DNA of 36,495 nt from Holdemanella sp. MSK.7.32 (GCF_024460475.1 NZ_JANFYN010000023.1:1-36495); one strand, 5' to 3'; positions 7,225-14,832 are shown, counted from the first letter of the stretch. Translations and numbers: made by a program. Notes: a model not told the origin generated them from the sequence alone.

Positions 7225-8043
7225 CTATCTATTTAATTCTTCTTTGTGCTTTACTTTTTGATTGTTGATTAATTCCTTTGTAAGATTTGCATAAGCTAAA
7301 GCTACTTTAGAGTCTTTGGCATACGCATAGATACTCTTACCGGAAATACTTGCTTCACTCGCCTTCGTTGCTTTTGGGATGATTGTTTCAAACACACGAA
7401 TATTCTTTCCAAAGCTTTCTCGAATTGTTTCAATCGTACTCTTCGTTAGATTAGTATTTAGATCCGCAAGTGTCATCACAATACCGGTGATTTTAAGATT
7501 ACTGTTAATCTTACGTTGAACTTTTCCAACTGTCTGTAATAATTTAGTCATTCCTTTTGCTGGAAGATACTGCGTCTGTACTGGTATCAGTACTTCATCA
7601 GCTGCTGATAAAGCATTAACCGTCAACATACCTAAAGATGGTGGACAATCAATAAAGATGTAGTCATATTGATTTCTCAATGGCTCAATACAATTACTTA
7701 AAGTCTGTTCTCTGTTGATTACACTCACTAGACGCATTTCAAAATCTGCTAATTCAATATTTGCCGGAATTAAGTCCACGTGTTCTTCATGGTGTAAAAT
7801 TAACGATTCATAATTAATATCATTGTCATTGATATAATCATCAAGCATAGATGAAACAGAGTGTTCCAATGAATCATTGTTTTTCCATCCAAGACAGCTT
7901 GTAAGATCGCCCTGAGGATCAAAATCCACAATCAATACATTGCATCCATTTCGAGCCAAACCAATGGCCACATTCTCTGTAGTTGTAGTTTTGCCTACAC
8001 CACCTTTTTGATTTGTGACTGCGATTACTTTACATTTTGGCAT
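7225..8043 (-). CDS. parA: ParA/Soj-type partition ATPase
   Basis: A 272-residue deviant Walker ATPase. KGGVGKTT (residues 13-20), the switch region VDFDPQGDLTSCLG and the IFIDCPPSLGMLT Walker B block are all present, as in ParA/Soj proteins. It has no N-terminal HTH extension, so it is of the short type and regulation of its own operon is more likely done by another factor. The ATG at 8043 has AAAGGAG 8 nt upstream; the longer frame to 8103 runs through a hairpin and has no site. It heads the parA-ssb-lar-parB group. A long inverted repeat (8051-8095) covers its ribosome site. Confidence 0.93.
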   Translation of the reverse strand: MPKCKVIAVTNQKGGVGKTTTTENVAIGLARNGCNVLIVDFDPQGDLTSCLGWKNNDSLEHSVSSMLDDYINDNDINYESLILHHEEHVDLIPANIELADFEMRLVSVINREQTLSNCIEPLRNQYDYIFIDCPPSLGMLTVNALSAADEVLIPVQTQYLPAKGMTKLLQTVGKVQRKINSNLKITGIVMTLADLNTNLTKSTIETIRESFGKNIRVFETIIPKATKASEASISGKSIYAYAKDSKVALAYANLTKELINNQKVKHKEELNR

Positions 8044-8050
8044 AATAAAA

Positions 8051-8095
8051 ACTCCTTTCTCATATACCAGGATTTCCTGGCTATGTAAAAGGAGT
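8051..8095 (-). promoter_or_regulatory. long hairpin sequestering the parA ribosome site
   Basis: ACTCCTTT (8051-8058) pairs with AAAGGAGT (8088-8095), CATA (8061-8064) with TATG (8082-8085), and CCAGG (8067-8071) with CCTGG (8076-8080) around a 4-nt loop. In minus-strand RNA the 3' arm contains the AAAGGAG used by parA, so the fold would block translation. The DNA inverted repeat could instead be a repressor operator. Confidence 0.6.
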
Positions 8096-8276
8096 TTGCT
8101 CATATTGTCTTGTTTTATGCTTCTATACGCTTATGTTTGGCCACTCATCAAGTGTTCTTAAAAGATGCACATTAGCTGAGAGCCTATTTTTATTAGCAGG
8201 AAGCAGTCAAAATATTTGAATCAAGCTAATTTCTATTGTCTGAGAAAGCAGTAAAAATCATCCAATTTCTGATAAG

Positions 8277-8310
8277 AAAAAAGCGACAAAATCAACAGAC
8301 TCTATCGCTT
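8277..8310 (-). terminator. terminator after tRNA-Arg(CCU)
   Basis: On the minus strand AAGCGA pairs with TCGCTT across a loop of about 20 nt and is followed by a run of six U. It lies about 50 nt beyond the CCA end of the tRNA and would end the tRNA transcript. The rest of 8104-8358 holds no gene that I can support. Confidence 0.6.
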
Positions 8311-8358
8311 AGTTACATGGATTACAAAGTATTGAAAACCCTTTGTTTAATAAATAAA

Positions 8359-8434
8359 TGGTGCCCCCGAAAGGAGTCGAACCTTCGACCTGCGGTTTAG
8401 GAAACCGACGCTCTATCCACTGAGCTACAGAGGC
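8359..8434 (-). tRNA. tRNA-Arg (anticodon CCU)
   Basis: A complete 76-nt cloverleaf with encoded CCA. The acceptor GCCTCTG pairs with CGGGGGC (one G-U), the D arm is GCTC/GAGC, the anticodon loop is TTCCTAA with CCT at 34-36, and the T arm GAAGG/CCTTT encloses TTCGACT. It reads AGG codons. It is the only intact CCU tRNA in the cluster and lies next to five decayed copies, at the border of the mobile-element-like region. Confidence 0.95.
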
Positions 8435-8477
8435 ATATTTTCTATTCAATTTTTACAGTTCTAGCCAATCATTTTTA

Positions 8478-8520
8478 ACTCTTAGGAGGCGTGTGCTCTA
8501 TCCAGCTGAGCTACTGAGAC
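8478..8520 (-). pseudogene. tRNA-Arg(CCU)-like 5' half, copy 1
   Basis: The acceptor 5' strand, D arm and CTCCTAA anticodon loop are preserved, but homology stops right after CCTAAG and the 3' half is replaced by unrelated AT-rich sequence. It cannot form a cloverleaf. Confidence 0.75.
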
Positions 8521-8546
8521 ATTTATAAGTTTTATGCAATTTTCAA

Positions 8547-8613
8547 GGCTCGAAGGAATCGAACAATCTGCCGCTTAGGAGGCGTGTGCTCTATCCAGCT
8601 GAGCTACTGAGAC
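8547..8613 (-). pseudogene. tRNA-Arg(CCU)-like pseudogene, copy 2
   Basis: About 67 nt instead of 76. The 5' half is normal, with D arm GCTC/GAGC and loop CTCCTAA. The anticodon stem keeps only about three pairs, about 4 nt are missing from the 5' side of the T stem, and the 3' acceptor strand does not pair with GTCTCAG. No CCA is encoded. Confidence 0.75.
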
Positions 8614-8639
8614 ATTTATAAGTTTTATGCAATTTTCAA

Positions 8640-8706
8640 GGCTCGAAGGAATCGAACAATCTGCCGCTTAGGAGGCGTGTGCTCTATCCAGCTGAGCTAC
8701 TGAGAC
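8640..8706 (-). pseudogene. tRNA-Arg(CCU)-like pseudogene, copy 3
   Basis: Identical to copy 2, displaced by 93 bp, with the same broken T arm and acceptor. Confidence 0.75.
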
Positions 8707-8732
8707 ATTTATAAGTTTTATGCAATTTTCAA

Positions 8733-8799
8733 GGCTCGAAGGAATCGAACAATCTGCCGCTTAGGAGGCGAACCCTCTATCCTACTGAGGTACTGAGAC
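8733..8799 (-). pseudogene. tRNA-Arg(CCU)-like pseudogene, copy 4
   Basis: The 3' half matches copies 2 and 3, but the 5' half differs. The D stem is CCTC/GAGG in place of GCTC/GAGC; both sides changed together, so pairing is kept. The acceptor and T arm are still broken. Confidence 0.7.
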
Positions 8800-8842
8800 G
8801 TATTTAATTGTAATAAAGCAATTTTCAAATTCATTTCATAAA

Positions 8843-8914
8843 TCGCTTCCAAAAAGGGATTGCTCCACCTGACCCTTAGGAGGCGAATGCTCTATCCAAC
8901 TGAGCTACTGGGAC
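8843..8914 (-). pseudogene. tRNA-Arg(CCU)-like pseudogene, copy 5
   Basis: The most distant copy, with acceptor start GTCCCAG, a perfect D arm and ATTCGC before the CTCCTAA loop. The matching 3' anticodon stem is missing, the TTCGA of the T loop is lost, and the 3' acceptor strand is scrambled. It starts 12 nt after the stop of the HAD gene. Confidence 0.7.
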
Positions 8915-8925
8915 ATATCATGATT

Positions 8926-9552
8926 TTAACACAATTCTGTAAAATCAACGATTGTTTTTACATGTTTTTTTTCAAACACCTTTTGATTGTTTGGATTTAC
9001 TAAACCAATACACTCAATATTTAATGATTGAGCTGTATTGATCGCATACATCGAATCCTCAAATACAATCGCACTTTCTGCAGTTGTATTTAAATCCTTC
9101 AATACATACTCATAAATGTCCACTTCTCTTTTTGACATCTTTAATTCATCTGCTGAATATACATTCTCCATATATTCCAACATACCAAGTCGATCTAATA
9201 CTTTTTCGGATAATACCCTTGTGTTTGATGTTAATACAGCCATCTTTTTCTTTTCTGAAGCACACTTCTTTATATAATCCAAAGCACCCTTCTTTGCCTC
9301 AATATGATACGCATATTGATTTAAAATATCTTCATGTACTTCATTGAACATCCAAGCCTCATCTTGTTTAGTATGAAATCTTTCTTTGATGTATGTTAAT
9401 ACTTCCGAAAACTTCATCGTAAAAAAGATACGACGTGCTTCTTCCATACTCATATACAAATCCATCTTTTTAAATAAATGAATGATGGCATCTTCCCATA
9501 CGTGCATCGATTCAATTAATGTATCATCTAAATCAAAAAGTATTGTTTCCAT
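8926..9552 (-). CDS. HAD-superfamily phosphatase (beta-phosphoglucomutase-like subfamily)
   Basis: A 208-residue soluble HAD hydrolase. Motif I is FDLDDTLIES (nucleophile Asp7, acid Asp9), motif II is the Thr/Ser in VLTSNTR, the lysine motif is near LKMSKREVD, and motif III is VFEDSMYAINTA. A helical cap lies between residues about 15 and 80. Family members act on small phosphorylated metabolites such as phosphoglycolate, sugar phosphates or pyrophosphate; the substrate is not readable here. The start has AGGTG 5 nt upstream. It sits between tRNA-Arg(CCG) (12 nt upstream) and the pseudo-tRNA array (11 nt downstream), all on one strand, so it is probably part of one long tRNA-containing transcript. 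Confidence 0.85.
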   Translation of the reverse strand: METILFDLDDTLIESMHVWEDAIIHLFKKMDLYMSMEEARRIFFTMKFSEVLTYIKERFHTKQDEAWMFNEVHEDILNQYAYHIEAKKGALDYIKKCASEKKKMAVLTSNTRVLSEKVLDRLGMLEYMENVYSADELKMSKREVDIYEYVLKDLNTTAESAIVFEDSMYAINTAQSLNIECIGLVNPNNQKVFEKKHVKTIVDFTELC

Positions 9553-9564
9553 ATTTCACCTAAA

Positions 9565-9641
9565 TGGTGCGCCTGACAGGTCTCGAACCTGCAACCGCCA
9601 GAATCGGAATCTGATACTCTATCCAGTTGAGCTACAGGCGC
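9565..9641 (-). tRNA. tRNA-Arg (anticodon CCG)
   Basis: A complete 77-nt cloverleaf with encoded CCA. The acceptor GCGCCTG pairs with CAGGCGC, the D arm is present, and the anticodon stem TCAGA/TCTGG carries loop TTCCGAT with CCG at 34-36. The T arm GCAGG/CCTGT encloses TTCGAGA. It reads CGG, a rare codon in AT-rich genomes. The HAD gene follows after 12 nt. Confidence 0.95.
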
Positions 9642-9732
9642 ATTACTTGATAATTATAGCCTAAATTAGTTTCATAATCCATTAAAATGTGGTATAAAAG
9701 TGAATGTATATTTTAGGAGGAGAATATTTTTC

Positions 9733-10986
9733 ATGGCAAAACGAATTATTCAAGTTGAAGAAAAAGTACCCGCAAATCTGCTGATACCATTAAGTATTCA
9801 ACACATGTTCGCAATGTTTGGAGCCAGTGTATTAGTACCATTCTTATTCGGTATTAACCCAGCTATCGTACTATTCATGAATGGTATCGGAACATTGTTG
9901 TTTATTTTTATCACAAAAGGAAAAGCACCAGCCTATTTAGGAAGTAGCTTCGCCTTCATTGCTCCCGCAAATATCATTATCGCAAAATTTGGATATCCAT
10001 ACGCATGTGGTGGATTTGTTGCGGTTGGTTTTTGCGGATGTTTATTGGCAATGATTATCAAGAAATTTGGAACAAAATGGATTGATATCGTACTACCATC
10101 TGCCGCAATGGGACCCGTTGTTGCATTAATTGGTCTAGAATTATCTTCATCTGCTGCAAGTACAGCTGGAATTCTAGGTGATAACATTGACCCTAAAAAC
10201 GTGATTGTTTTTGCGGTTACACTAGGTATGGCTGTGATTGGAAGTGTATGCTTCAAAAAATTCTTAAGCGTTATCCCAATCTTAATTGCCGTAGTTACAG
10301 GATATTTAACTGCTGTTGCTGTAGGTATTGTTGACTTTACTCCAGTCCTTCAGGCAAGCTTTATCTCAATTCCAAACTTCCAAGCACCAAAATTCAGTAT
10401 GGATGCCATTCTAATGATGCTTCCTGTATTATTAGTTATCGCATCGGAACACATTGGTCACCAAATCGTTACAGGAGAAGTTGTAGGAAGAAACTTAATC
10501 GAAGATCCAGGACTACACCGCTCTTTATTTGCAGATAACTTCTCAACAATGATTTCAGGTTTAATTGGATCTGTTCCAACTACAACTTACGGAGAAAACA
10601 TTGGAGTTATGGCGATTACTGGCGTATACAGCGTACAAGTTATTGCTGGAGCTGCCATCCTATCCATCATCTGTTCATTCATTGGTCCATTATCTGCATT
10701 GATTCAAACAATTCCAAATCCAGTTATCGGTGGAATCAGTTTCTTACTATACGGTATGATTGGTACAAGTGGATTAAGAATTCTAGTCGACCAAAAAGTC
10801 GATTATGGAAAAAGCGTAAACATGATTTTAACATCCGTTGTGTTCGTTGTTGGACTTAGCGGAGTAACAATTCACTTAGGAAATATTTCCTTATCAGGAA
10901 TGGTACTTGCTTGTATCACCGGAATGATCATGTCCTTACTATTCTATATCTTTGAAAAATTCCATTTGTTAAACGAAGAGGAATAA
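9733..10986 (+). CDS. uraA: uracil permease (NCS2 family)
   Basis: A 417-residue membrane transporter with 12-14 hydrophobic segments that imports uracil with protons. The family signatures are clear: QHMFAMFGASVLVPFLFG near the N terminus, SEHIGHQIVTGEVVGRNL with the substrate-binding Glu, and the PTTTYGENIGVMAITGVYS block with the second conserved Glu. These match UraA more closely than xanthine permeases. The chosen ATG follows AGGAGG by about 12 nt; upstream codons in the frame are unlikely to be translated. It is a single gene, closed by a strong terminator at 10991. No PyrR-type leader is visible in the short upstream region. Confidence 0.9.
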   Translation: MAKRIIQVEEKVPANLLIPLSIQHMFAMFGASVLVPFLFGINPAIVLFMNGIGTLLFIFITKGKAPAYLGSSFAFIAPANIIIAKFGYPYACGGFVAVGFCGCLLAMIIKKFGTKWIDIVLPSAAMGPVVALIGLELSSSAASTAGILGDNIDPKNVIVFAVTLGMAVIGSVCFKKFLSVIPILIAVVTGYLTAVAVGIVDFTPVLQASFISIPNFQAPKFSMDAILMMLPVLLVIASEHIGHQIVTGEVVGRNLIEDPGLHRSLFADNFSTMISGLIGSVPTTTYGENIGVMAITGVYSVQVIAGAAILSIICSFIGPLSALIQTIPNPVIGGISFLLYGMIGTSGLRILVDQKVDYGKSVNMILTSVVFVVGLSGVTIHLGNISLSGMVLACITGMIMSLLFYIFEKFHLLNEEE

Positions 10987-10990
10987 AATA

Positions 10991-11023
10991 AAAATTGTCA
11001 TCATTCACGATGACAATTTTTTT
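10991..11023. terminator. bidirectional terminator between uraA and the DJ-1 gene
   Basis: AAAATTGTCATC pairs perfectly with GATGACAATTTT (12 bp, 6-nt loop). T tracts on the plus strand and A tracts before the stem let it serve both convergent genes. Confidence 0.9.
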
Positions 11024-11567
11024 AATGCTTCGCATCATAATAAATTGATGCTTTTACTTTTTCTGTATGTTCTTTACCACAAAGCTTTTCTAGAATCGCA
11101 AACGCAAACTCAATACTTGCTGCCGCACTTACACCCGTAATGATGTTTCCGTCTGTAACGGCATAAGCATATTGATATTCACCACCAAAATCTTCATCCA
11201 TATCTTTAAAACAAGTATATTTCTTACCTTTTAAGATACCCTCATGACCTAAGATTGTTGGAGAAGCACAAATAGCTGCCAATACTTTATTTTCGGCAAA
11301 CTCATGAGCTAATTTTAATACTTCTTCATTCTTTTCTAGCTTTTGATAATGTGGACCACCAGGTAAAACTAAACAATCCACATCGCTAAAGTCATATGTG
11401 TTCATTGGAAACACACTCGAATAGGTTACGCCAAAACGACCTGTAACCTGTTCCTCATTGTTGACACCAATCATATCCACATCAAGTCCACCACGTCTAA
11501 GTAAGGCAATTGGACCCATAGTTTCTAATTCTTCAAATCCATTTTCTAACAAAACTGCAACTTTCAC
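11022..11567 (-). CDS. DJ-1/PfpI family protein
   Basis: A 181-residue protein of the DJ-1/ThiJ/PfpI superfamily. The start MKVAVLLENGFEELE contains the conserved Glu, and the nucleophile elbow LAAICASPTILG holds Cys100. The C-terminal GVSAAASIEFAFAILEKL helix completes the flavodoxin-like fold. DJ-1 relatives include chaperones, glyoxalases and proposed deglycases; the exact role is unknown. I choose the GTG at 11567 because AGAGG is 8 nt upstream. The ATG at 11573 lies only 2 nt from that site, and starting with MKVAVLL fits the family. Confidence 0.85.
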   Translation of the reverse strand: MKVAVLLENGFEELETMGPIALLRRGGLDVDMIGVNNEEQVTGRFGVTYSSVFPMNTYDFSDVDCLVLPGGPHYQKLEKNEEVLKLAHEFAENKVLAAICASPTILGHEGILKGKKYTCFKDMDEDFGGEYQYAYAVTDGNIITGVSAAASIEFAFAILEKLCGKEHTEKVKASIYYDAKH

Positions 11568-11601
11568 GTTCATCACCTCTTAAAATAAGTATACAACAGA
11601 G

Positions 11602-11607
11602 TATAAT
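11602..11607 (+). promoter_or_regulatory. consensus -10 for the DUF308 gene
   Basis: A perfect TATAAT lies 22 bp before the ATG at 11630. No good -35 is visible 16-18 bp upstream, so this is a partial promoter call. Confidence 0.4.
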
Positions 11608-11629
11608 AATTGTGAAAGGTTGTGATTAT

Positions 11630-12151
11630 ATGAAAGAAACAAAAACAGAAGCCGTCTCATCGGCAATCCTATGCATTTTATCTGGCTTAGTCTTATGCAT
11701 ATTTAACGTCTCCATATTAACAACAATTACGCGAGTTATTGGATGTATCTTTTTAGTCATTGCGATTCTATTTCTATATACATATTTCAAGAAAAGAAAT
11801 AGTACAACACTAACAACTCTTGTATTAGGCATATTCCTATTGTCTGTAGGCCTATATATGAGTTTTGAACCAAGAAAATTCATTAGTATTTTACCTATGC
11901 TTGTAGGAATTCTATTGATTATTAATTCCCTATCTCATTTTCAAAAAGTATTACTCTTAAAAGATAATGGTTTTGAACAATGGAAAGTCAATCTTGCCGG
12001 AGCTATCTTTATCTTAGTTGTCGGAATTGTATTACTTATGAAACCCATTCAATCCTTAGACTTTATTTTCTCTTTAACTGGATCCTTCCTTGTACTAAAT
12101 GGAATTCTTATCTTTTTGGATCAATATTTCATCCAAAAAACGAATTTATAA
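11630..12151 (+). CDS. DUF308 / HdeD-like membrane protein
   Basis: A 173-residue integral membrane protein with about six hydrophobic segments arranged as two or three similar pairs, for example LVLGIFLLSVGLYMSFEP and AIFILVVGIVLLMKPI. These repeated hydrophobic hairpins followed by P are typical of the HdeD/DUF308 family. The role in Firmicutes is unknown. The ATG at 11630 was preferred over an in-frame GTG at 11612; AAAGG lies about 10 nt upstream. Its 3' end overlaps the convergent Cof-type gene by 23 bp, so the two transcripts would be complementary there. Confidence 0.75.
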   Translation: MKETKTEAVSSAILCILSGLVLCIFNVSILTTITRVIGCIFLVIAILFLYTYFKKRNSTTLTTLVLGIFLLSVGLYMSFEPRKFISILPMLVGILLIINSLSHFQKVLLLKDNGFEQWKVNLAGAIFILVVGIVLLMKPIQSLDFIFSLTGSFLVLNGILIFLDQYFIQKTNL

Positions 12152-12953
12152 ATCGAAGCACACCCTGCTCATTATTTGTATAGTCGCTAATATATTTAGC
12201 GGCTTTTTTTGCCTGTGCACTCCCATTTTTCATCGCAACTCCATATCCACAAGATGCCAGTAGATCCACATCATTTCCATTGTCTCCAAAAGCCATTACA
12301 CAATCTATGGAGGTATTTTTCTTCCTACAAATGAATTGAATAGCTTCAAGCTTCCCAACATCCTTCTTGCATAATTCAGTCCCAAGTCTTCCAACATCAT
12401 AAAACCGATATTCTGGATGTTGTTTTAAGATTGATTTTTTTAATTTCAAGATTGGAAGTCCCGCAAAACACACCTTGTCATATAAAGGTACCTCTAAAGA
12501 TATACTCTTTTCAAATTCAGTCTCTCTTAATGCTCTTATATAATGCACATTAAAAGGAATTACTGAAGCAAGCTTTTTTAATCCATTCATAAATGATATA
12601 TCAAACATCGAATAACGACCATTTTGCCAAACATAACTAATCATATGATGTTTCTTTGCTTCTTCTATCAATTCTTTTACTTCATCTTTTGAGAGTCGCG
12701 TAAAACACTTTATTTCCCCATCTAAAAAATCATGTATTTCTAAACCGTTCGAACTTGCCACAAAACCATTGTATTCTCTTAGTTTTAGTTTTTCGATAAC
12801 TTCATCCAACTCTTCATAAAACCTTCCAGTCACAATCCCAACTACAATACCTTTTTGTTCAAGTTCAATTATTTTATGAACTGTATCTTTATCAATATGT
12901 TTATGTGAATCATATAGTGTTCCGTCTAAATCAAAAACGACAATTTTAACCAT
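12129..12953 (-). CDS. Cof-type HAD phosphatase
   Basis: A 274-residue HAD hydrolase of the Cof/YidA subfamily. Motif I is VFDLDGTLYDSH (Asp8 nucleophile, Asp10), motif II is GIVTGR, and the C-terminal motif is MAFGDNGNDVDLL. A large type C2 cap lies between residues about 80 and 185. Such proteins dephosphorylate sugar phosphates, flavin intermediates or phosphorylated vitamin B6; no specific substrate can be assigned. The ATG has AGAGGT 7 nt upstream. It is a single gene that converges on and overlaps the DUF308 gene. Confidence 0.88.
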   Translation of the reverse strand: MVKIVVFDLDGTLYDSHKHIDKDTVHKIIELEQKGIVVGIVTGRFYEELDEVIEKLKLREYNGFVASSNGLEIHDFLDGEIKCFTRLSKDEVKELIEEAKKHHMISYVWQNGRYSMFDISFMNGLKKLASVIPFNVHYIRALRETEFEKSISLEVPLYDKVCFAGLPILKLKKSILKQHPEYRFYDVGRLGTELCKKDVGKLEAIQFICRKKNTSIDCVMAFGDNGNDVDLLASCGYGVAMKNGSAQAKKAAKYISDYTNNEQGVLRFINSFFG

Positions 12954-13022
12954 TTTTTACCTCTTTGCTAGAAAACCTACTAAATATATATTATTATAAT
13001 AGAAAGAAAAGGGGAATGTGAA

Positions 13023-13451
13023 ATGAAAATATCAACTAAAGGACGCTATGCCCTTCGCTTACTTATAGATTTAGCTCAACATAATGATTCAGGCTTTATA
13101 ACACTAAAGGATATTGCCGCAAGACAAAATATCTCAAAAAAATATTTAGAACAAATCGTTCCAATTCTTACAAAAAGTGGAATGGTTCAATCCAACCGTG
13201 GTTTTCAAGGGGGATATAAGCTTGCAAAAAATCCAGACCAAATCCTTGTATATGACGTATTAGTCGCAACCGAAGGTAATTTGTCTTGTGTTGCCTGCTT
13301 AGACTCAGAAGTAAATGTATGTCCAAGAAAAGAAGATTGTACTACACTTTATATTTATGAAGGATTAAATCAAGTGATTGAAACCTATTTAAAAGGAATC
13401 TCACTACAAGACATTTTAAATCGTGAACAAAGCTTTGATTATATAATCTAA
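13023..13451 (+). CDS. Rrf2-family transcriptional regulator with a four-Cys loop
   Basis: A 142-residue winged-helix regulator. The N terminus MKISTKGRYALRLLIDLA and the recognition segment NISKKYLEQIVPIL are classical for Rrf2 (CymR, IscR, NsrR). Unlike CymR it carries Cys89, Cys92, Cys100 and Cys106 in the loop that holds the Fe-S cluster in IscR, so it may sense iron-sulfur or redox state. It lies 65 bp upstream of metY and close to metA and cysK, so control of sulfur amino acid genes (CymR-like) or of Fe-S supply (IscR-like) are both open. The start has a GGGG-type site about 7 nt upstream. Confidence 0.88.
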   Translation: MKISTKGRYALRLLIDLAQHNDSGFITLKDIAARQNISKKYLEQIVPILTKSGMVQSNRGFQGGYKLAKNPDQILVYDVLVATEGNLSCVACLDSEVNVCPRKEDCTTLYIYEGLNQVIETYLKGISLQDILNREQSFDYII

Positions 13452-13459
13452 GCTTTTCT

Positions 13460-13488
13460 TTTACTTTTTTTAAAGATAATATTACAAT
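13460..13488 (+). promoter_or_regulatory. candidate metY promoter
   Basis: -35 TTTACT (13460-13465) and -10 TACAAT (13483-13488) with a 17-bp spacer lie between the Rrf2 and metY genes. This suggests metY has its own start even if it is also read through from the regulator. Confidence 0.5.
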
Positions 13489-13516
13489 AATGGATAGGAA
13501 ATGAGGTAAATTTATT

Positions 13517-14794
13517 ATGAAAACTGAAACAAAATGTTTACATGCCGGATACGAGCCAAAAAATGGTGAGCCAAGAGAAGTTCCAATTTATCAAAGTACA
13601 ACTTTTAAATATGATTCAAGTCTTCAAATGGGAAGATTATTCGATTTAGAAGACAGTGGATATTTCTATTCACGCCTTCAAAACCCAACAAACGATATTG
13701 TCGCAAGTAAGATTGCTGCATTAGAAGGTGGTATTGCTGCTATGCTAACGTCAAGTGGACAAGCTGCCAACTTCTTTGCGGTATTCAACATTTGTGAAGC
13801 TGGAGATCACTTAATTGCTTCTAGTGCCATCTATGGTGGAACTTACAACCTATTTGGCGTAACAATGAAGAAAATGGGTATTGACTGTACATTTGTTGAC
13901 CCAGAAATCAGTGAAGAAGATCTTCAAAAAGAATTCAAGCCAAACACAAAATGTGTCTTTGGAGAAACCATCACAAATCCAACTGTACGTATTTTCGATA
14001 TTGAAAAATTCGCAAAAGTTGCTCATGCGAACGGAGTTCCATTAATCATTGACAACACATTTGCTACACCAATTATGTGTCAACCAATCCAATGGGGAGC
14101 TGATATTGTTACTCACTCTACCACAAAATATATGGATGGACATGCATCTTGTGTAGGTGGAGCCATTGTAGATAGTGGTAACTTCAACTGGCTAGAACAT
14201 GCAGAAAAATATCCAGGACTAACTACACCCGATGAATCTTATCATGGTATTGTCTATGCTGAAAAATTTGGTAAATTAGCTTATATCACAAAAGCTACAA
14301 GCCAATTGATGCGTGATTTAGGATCAATCCAAGCACCTCAAAATGCATATTACTTAAATCTAGGATTAGAATCATTAGCTGTACGTATGAAGGCACATTG
14401 CGCAAATGCACTAGCTGTGGCCAAATACTTAGAAGCCAATGAAGATGTTGCATGGGTTAAATACGCAGATCTTGAAAGTGATCCTCATCATGAATTAGCT
14501 AAAAAATATTGTCCAAATGGAACTTGTGGTGTATTGTCATTTGGATTAAAAGCCGATCGCGATCAAACTGAAAAGTTCATGGACAGCTTAAAACTTGCTT
14601 CTATTGTAACCCATGTTGCAGACGCCAAAACTTGTCTATTACACCCAGCAAGTCATACGCACCGTCAAATGAGTGAAGAACAATTAAAAGAAGCCGGTGT
14701 TGCTCCAGACTTAATTCGTTTCTCTGTAGGTCTTGAAGATGCACAAGACATCATCGACGATTTACAACAAGCTCTAGACGCCATGAAAGCATAG
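13517..14794 (+). CDS. metY: O-acetylhomoserine sulfhydrylase
   Basis: A 425-residue PLP enzyme of the Cys/Met metabolism family. It joins O-acetylhomoserine and sulfide (or methanethiol) to give homocysteine (or methionine). The N-terminal ETKCLHAGYEP and GEPREVPIYQSTTFKYD signatures, YSRLQNPTND and the PLP-binding lysine (Lys204 in THSTTKYMDGH) are present; the length is typical for this enzyme rather than for cystathionine synthase (about 380). It is followed by its own terminator and then metA, which makes the substrate. The MetA Glu111 supports the acetyl rather than succinyl pathway. Confidence 0.92.
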   Translation: MKTETKCLHAGYEPKNGEPREVPIYQSTTFKYDSSLQMGRLFDLEDSGYFYSRLQNPTNDIVASKIAALEGGIAAMLTSSGQAANFFAVFNICEAGDHLIASSAIYGGTYNLFGVTMKKMGIDCTFVDPEISEEDLQKEFKPNTKCVFGETITNPTVRIFDIEKFAKVAHANGVPLIIDNTFATPIMCQPIQWGADIVTHSTTKYMDGHASCVGGAIVDSGNFNWLEHAEKYPGLTTPDESYHGIVYAEKFGKLAYITKATSQLMRDLGSIQAPQNAYYLNLGLESLAVRMKAHCANALAVAKYLEANEDVAWVKYADLESDPHHELAKKYCPNGTCGVLSFGLKADRDQTEKFMDSLKLASIVTHVADAKTCLLHPASHTHRQMSEEQLKEAGVAPDLIRFSVGLEDAQDIIDDLQQALDAMKA

Positions 14795-14800
14795 TCTTTT

Positions 14801-14832
14801 ACAGAATGGAAAATTTCCATTCTGTTTTTTTT
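14801..14832 (+). terminator. metY terminator
   Basis: ACAGAATGG pairs with CCATTCTGT around AAAATTT and is followed by eight T residues. It separates metY from metA. Confidence 0.92.

Larger units (their letters stand above)
8481..8759. repeat. three exact tandem copies of a 93-bp tRNA-derived unit
   Basis: Units at 8481-8573, 8574-8666 and 8667-8759 are identical base for base as I read them. Each spans a tRNA-Arg(CCU)-like 5' half, its upstream spacer and the degenerate 3' half of the next copy. A fourth, diverged unit begins at 8760. Complete identity implies recent unequal crossover or conversion. Confidence 0.95.

Noticed and set aside
8044..8103. N-terminal extension of ParA
   Set aside because: It has no ribosome site, the residues do not resemble a ParA extension, and the DNA is an inverted repeat; the ATG at 8043 has an ideal site.
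8481..8759. CRISPR-like array
   Set aside because: The 93-bp units are contiguous exact tandem copies with no variable spacers, and each contains tRNA sequence.
12129..12151. Frameshift or annotation error at the overlap of two convergent genes
   Set aside because: Both proteins keep family-like ends, so a real 23-bp tail overlap is simpler.
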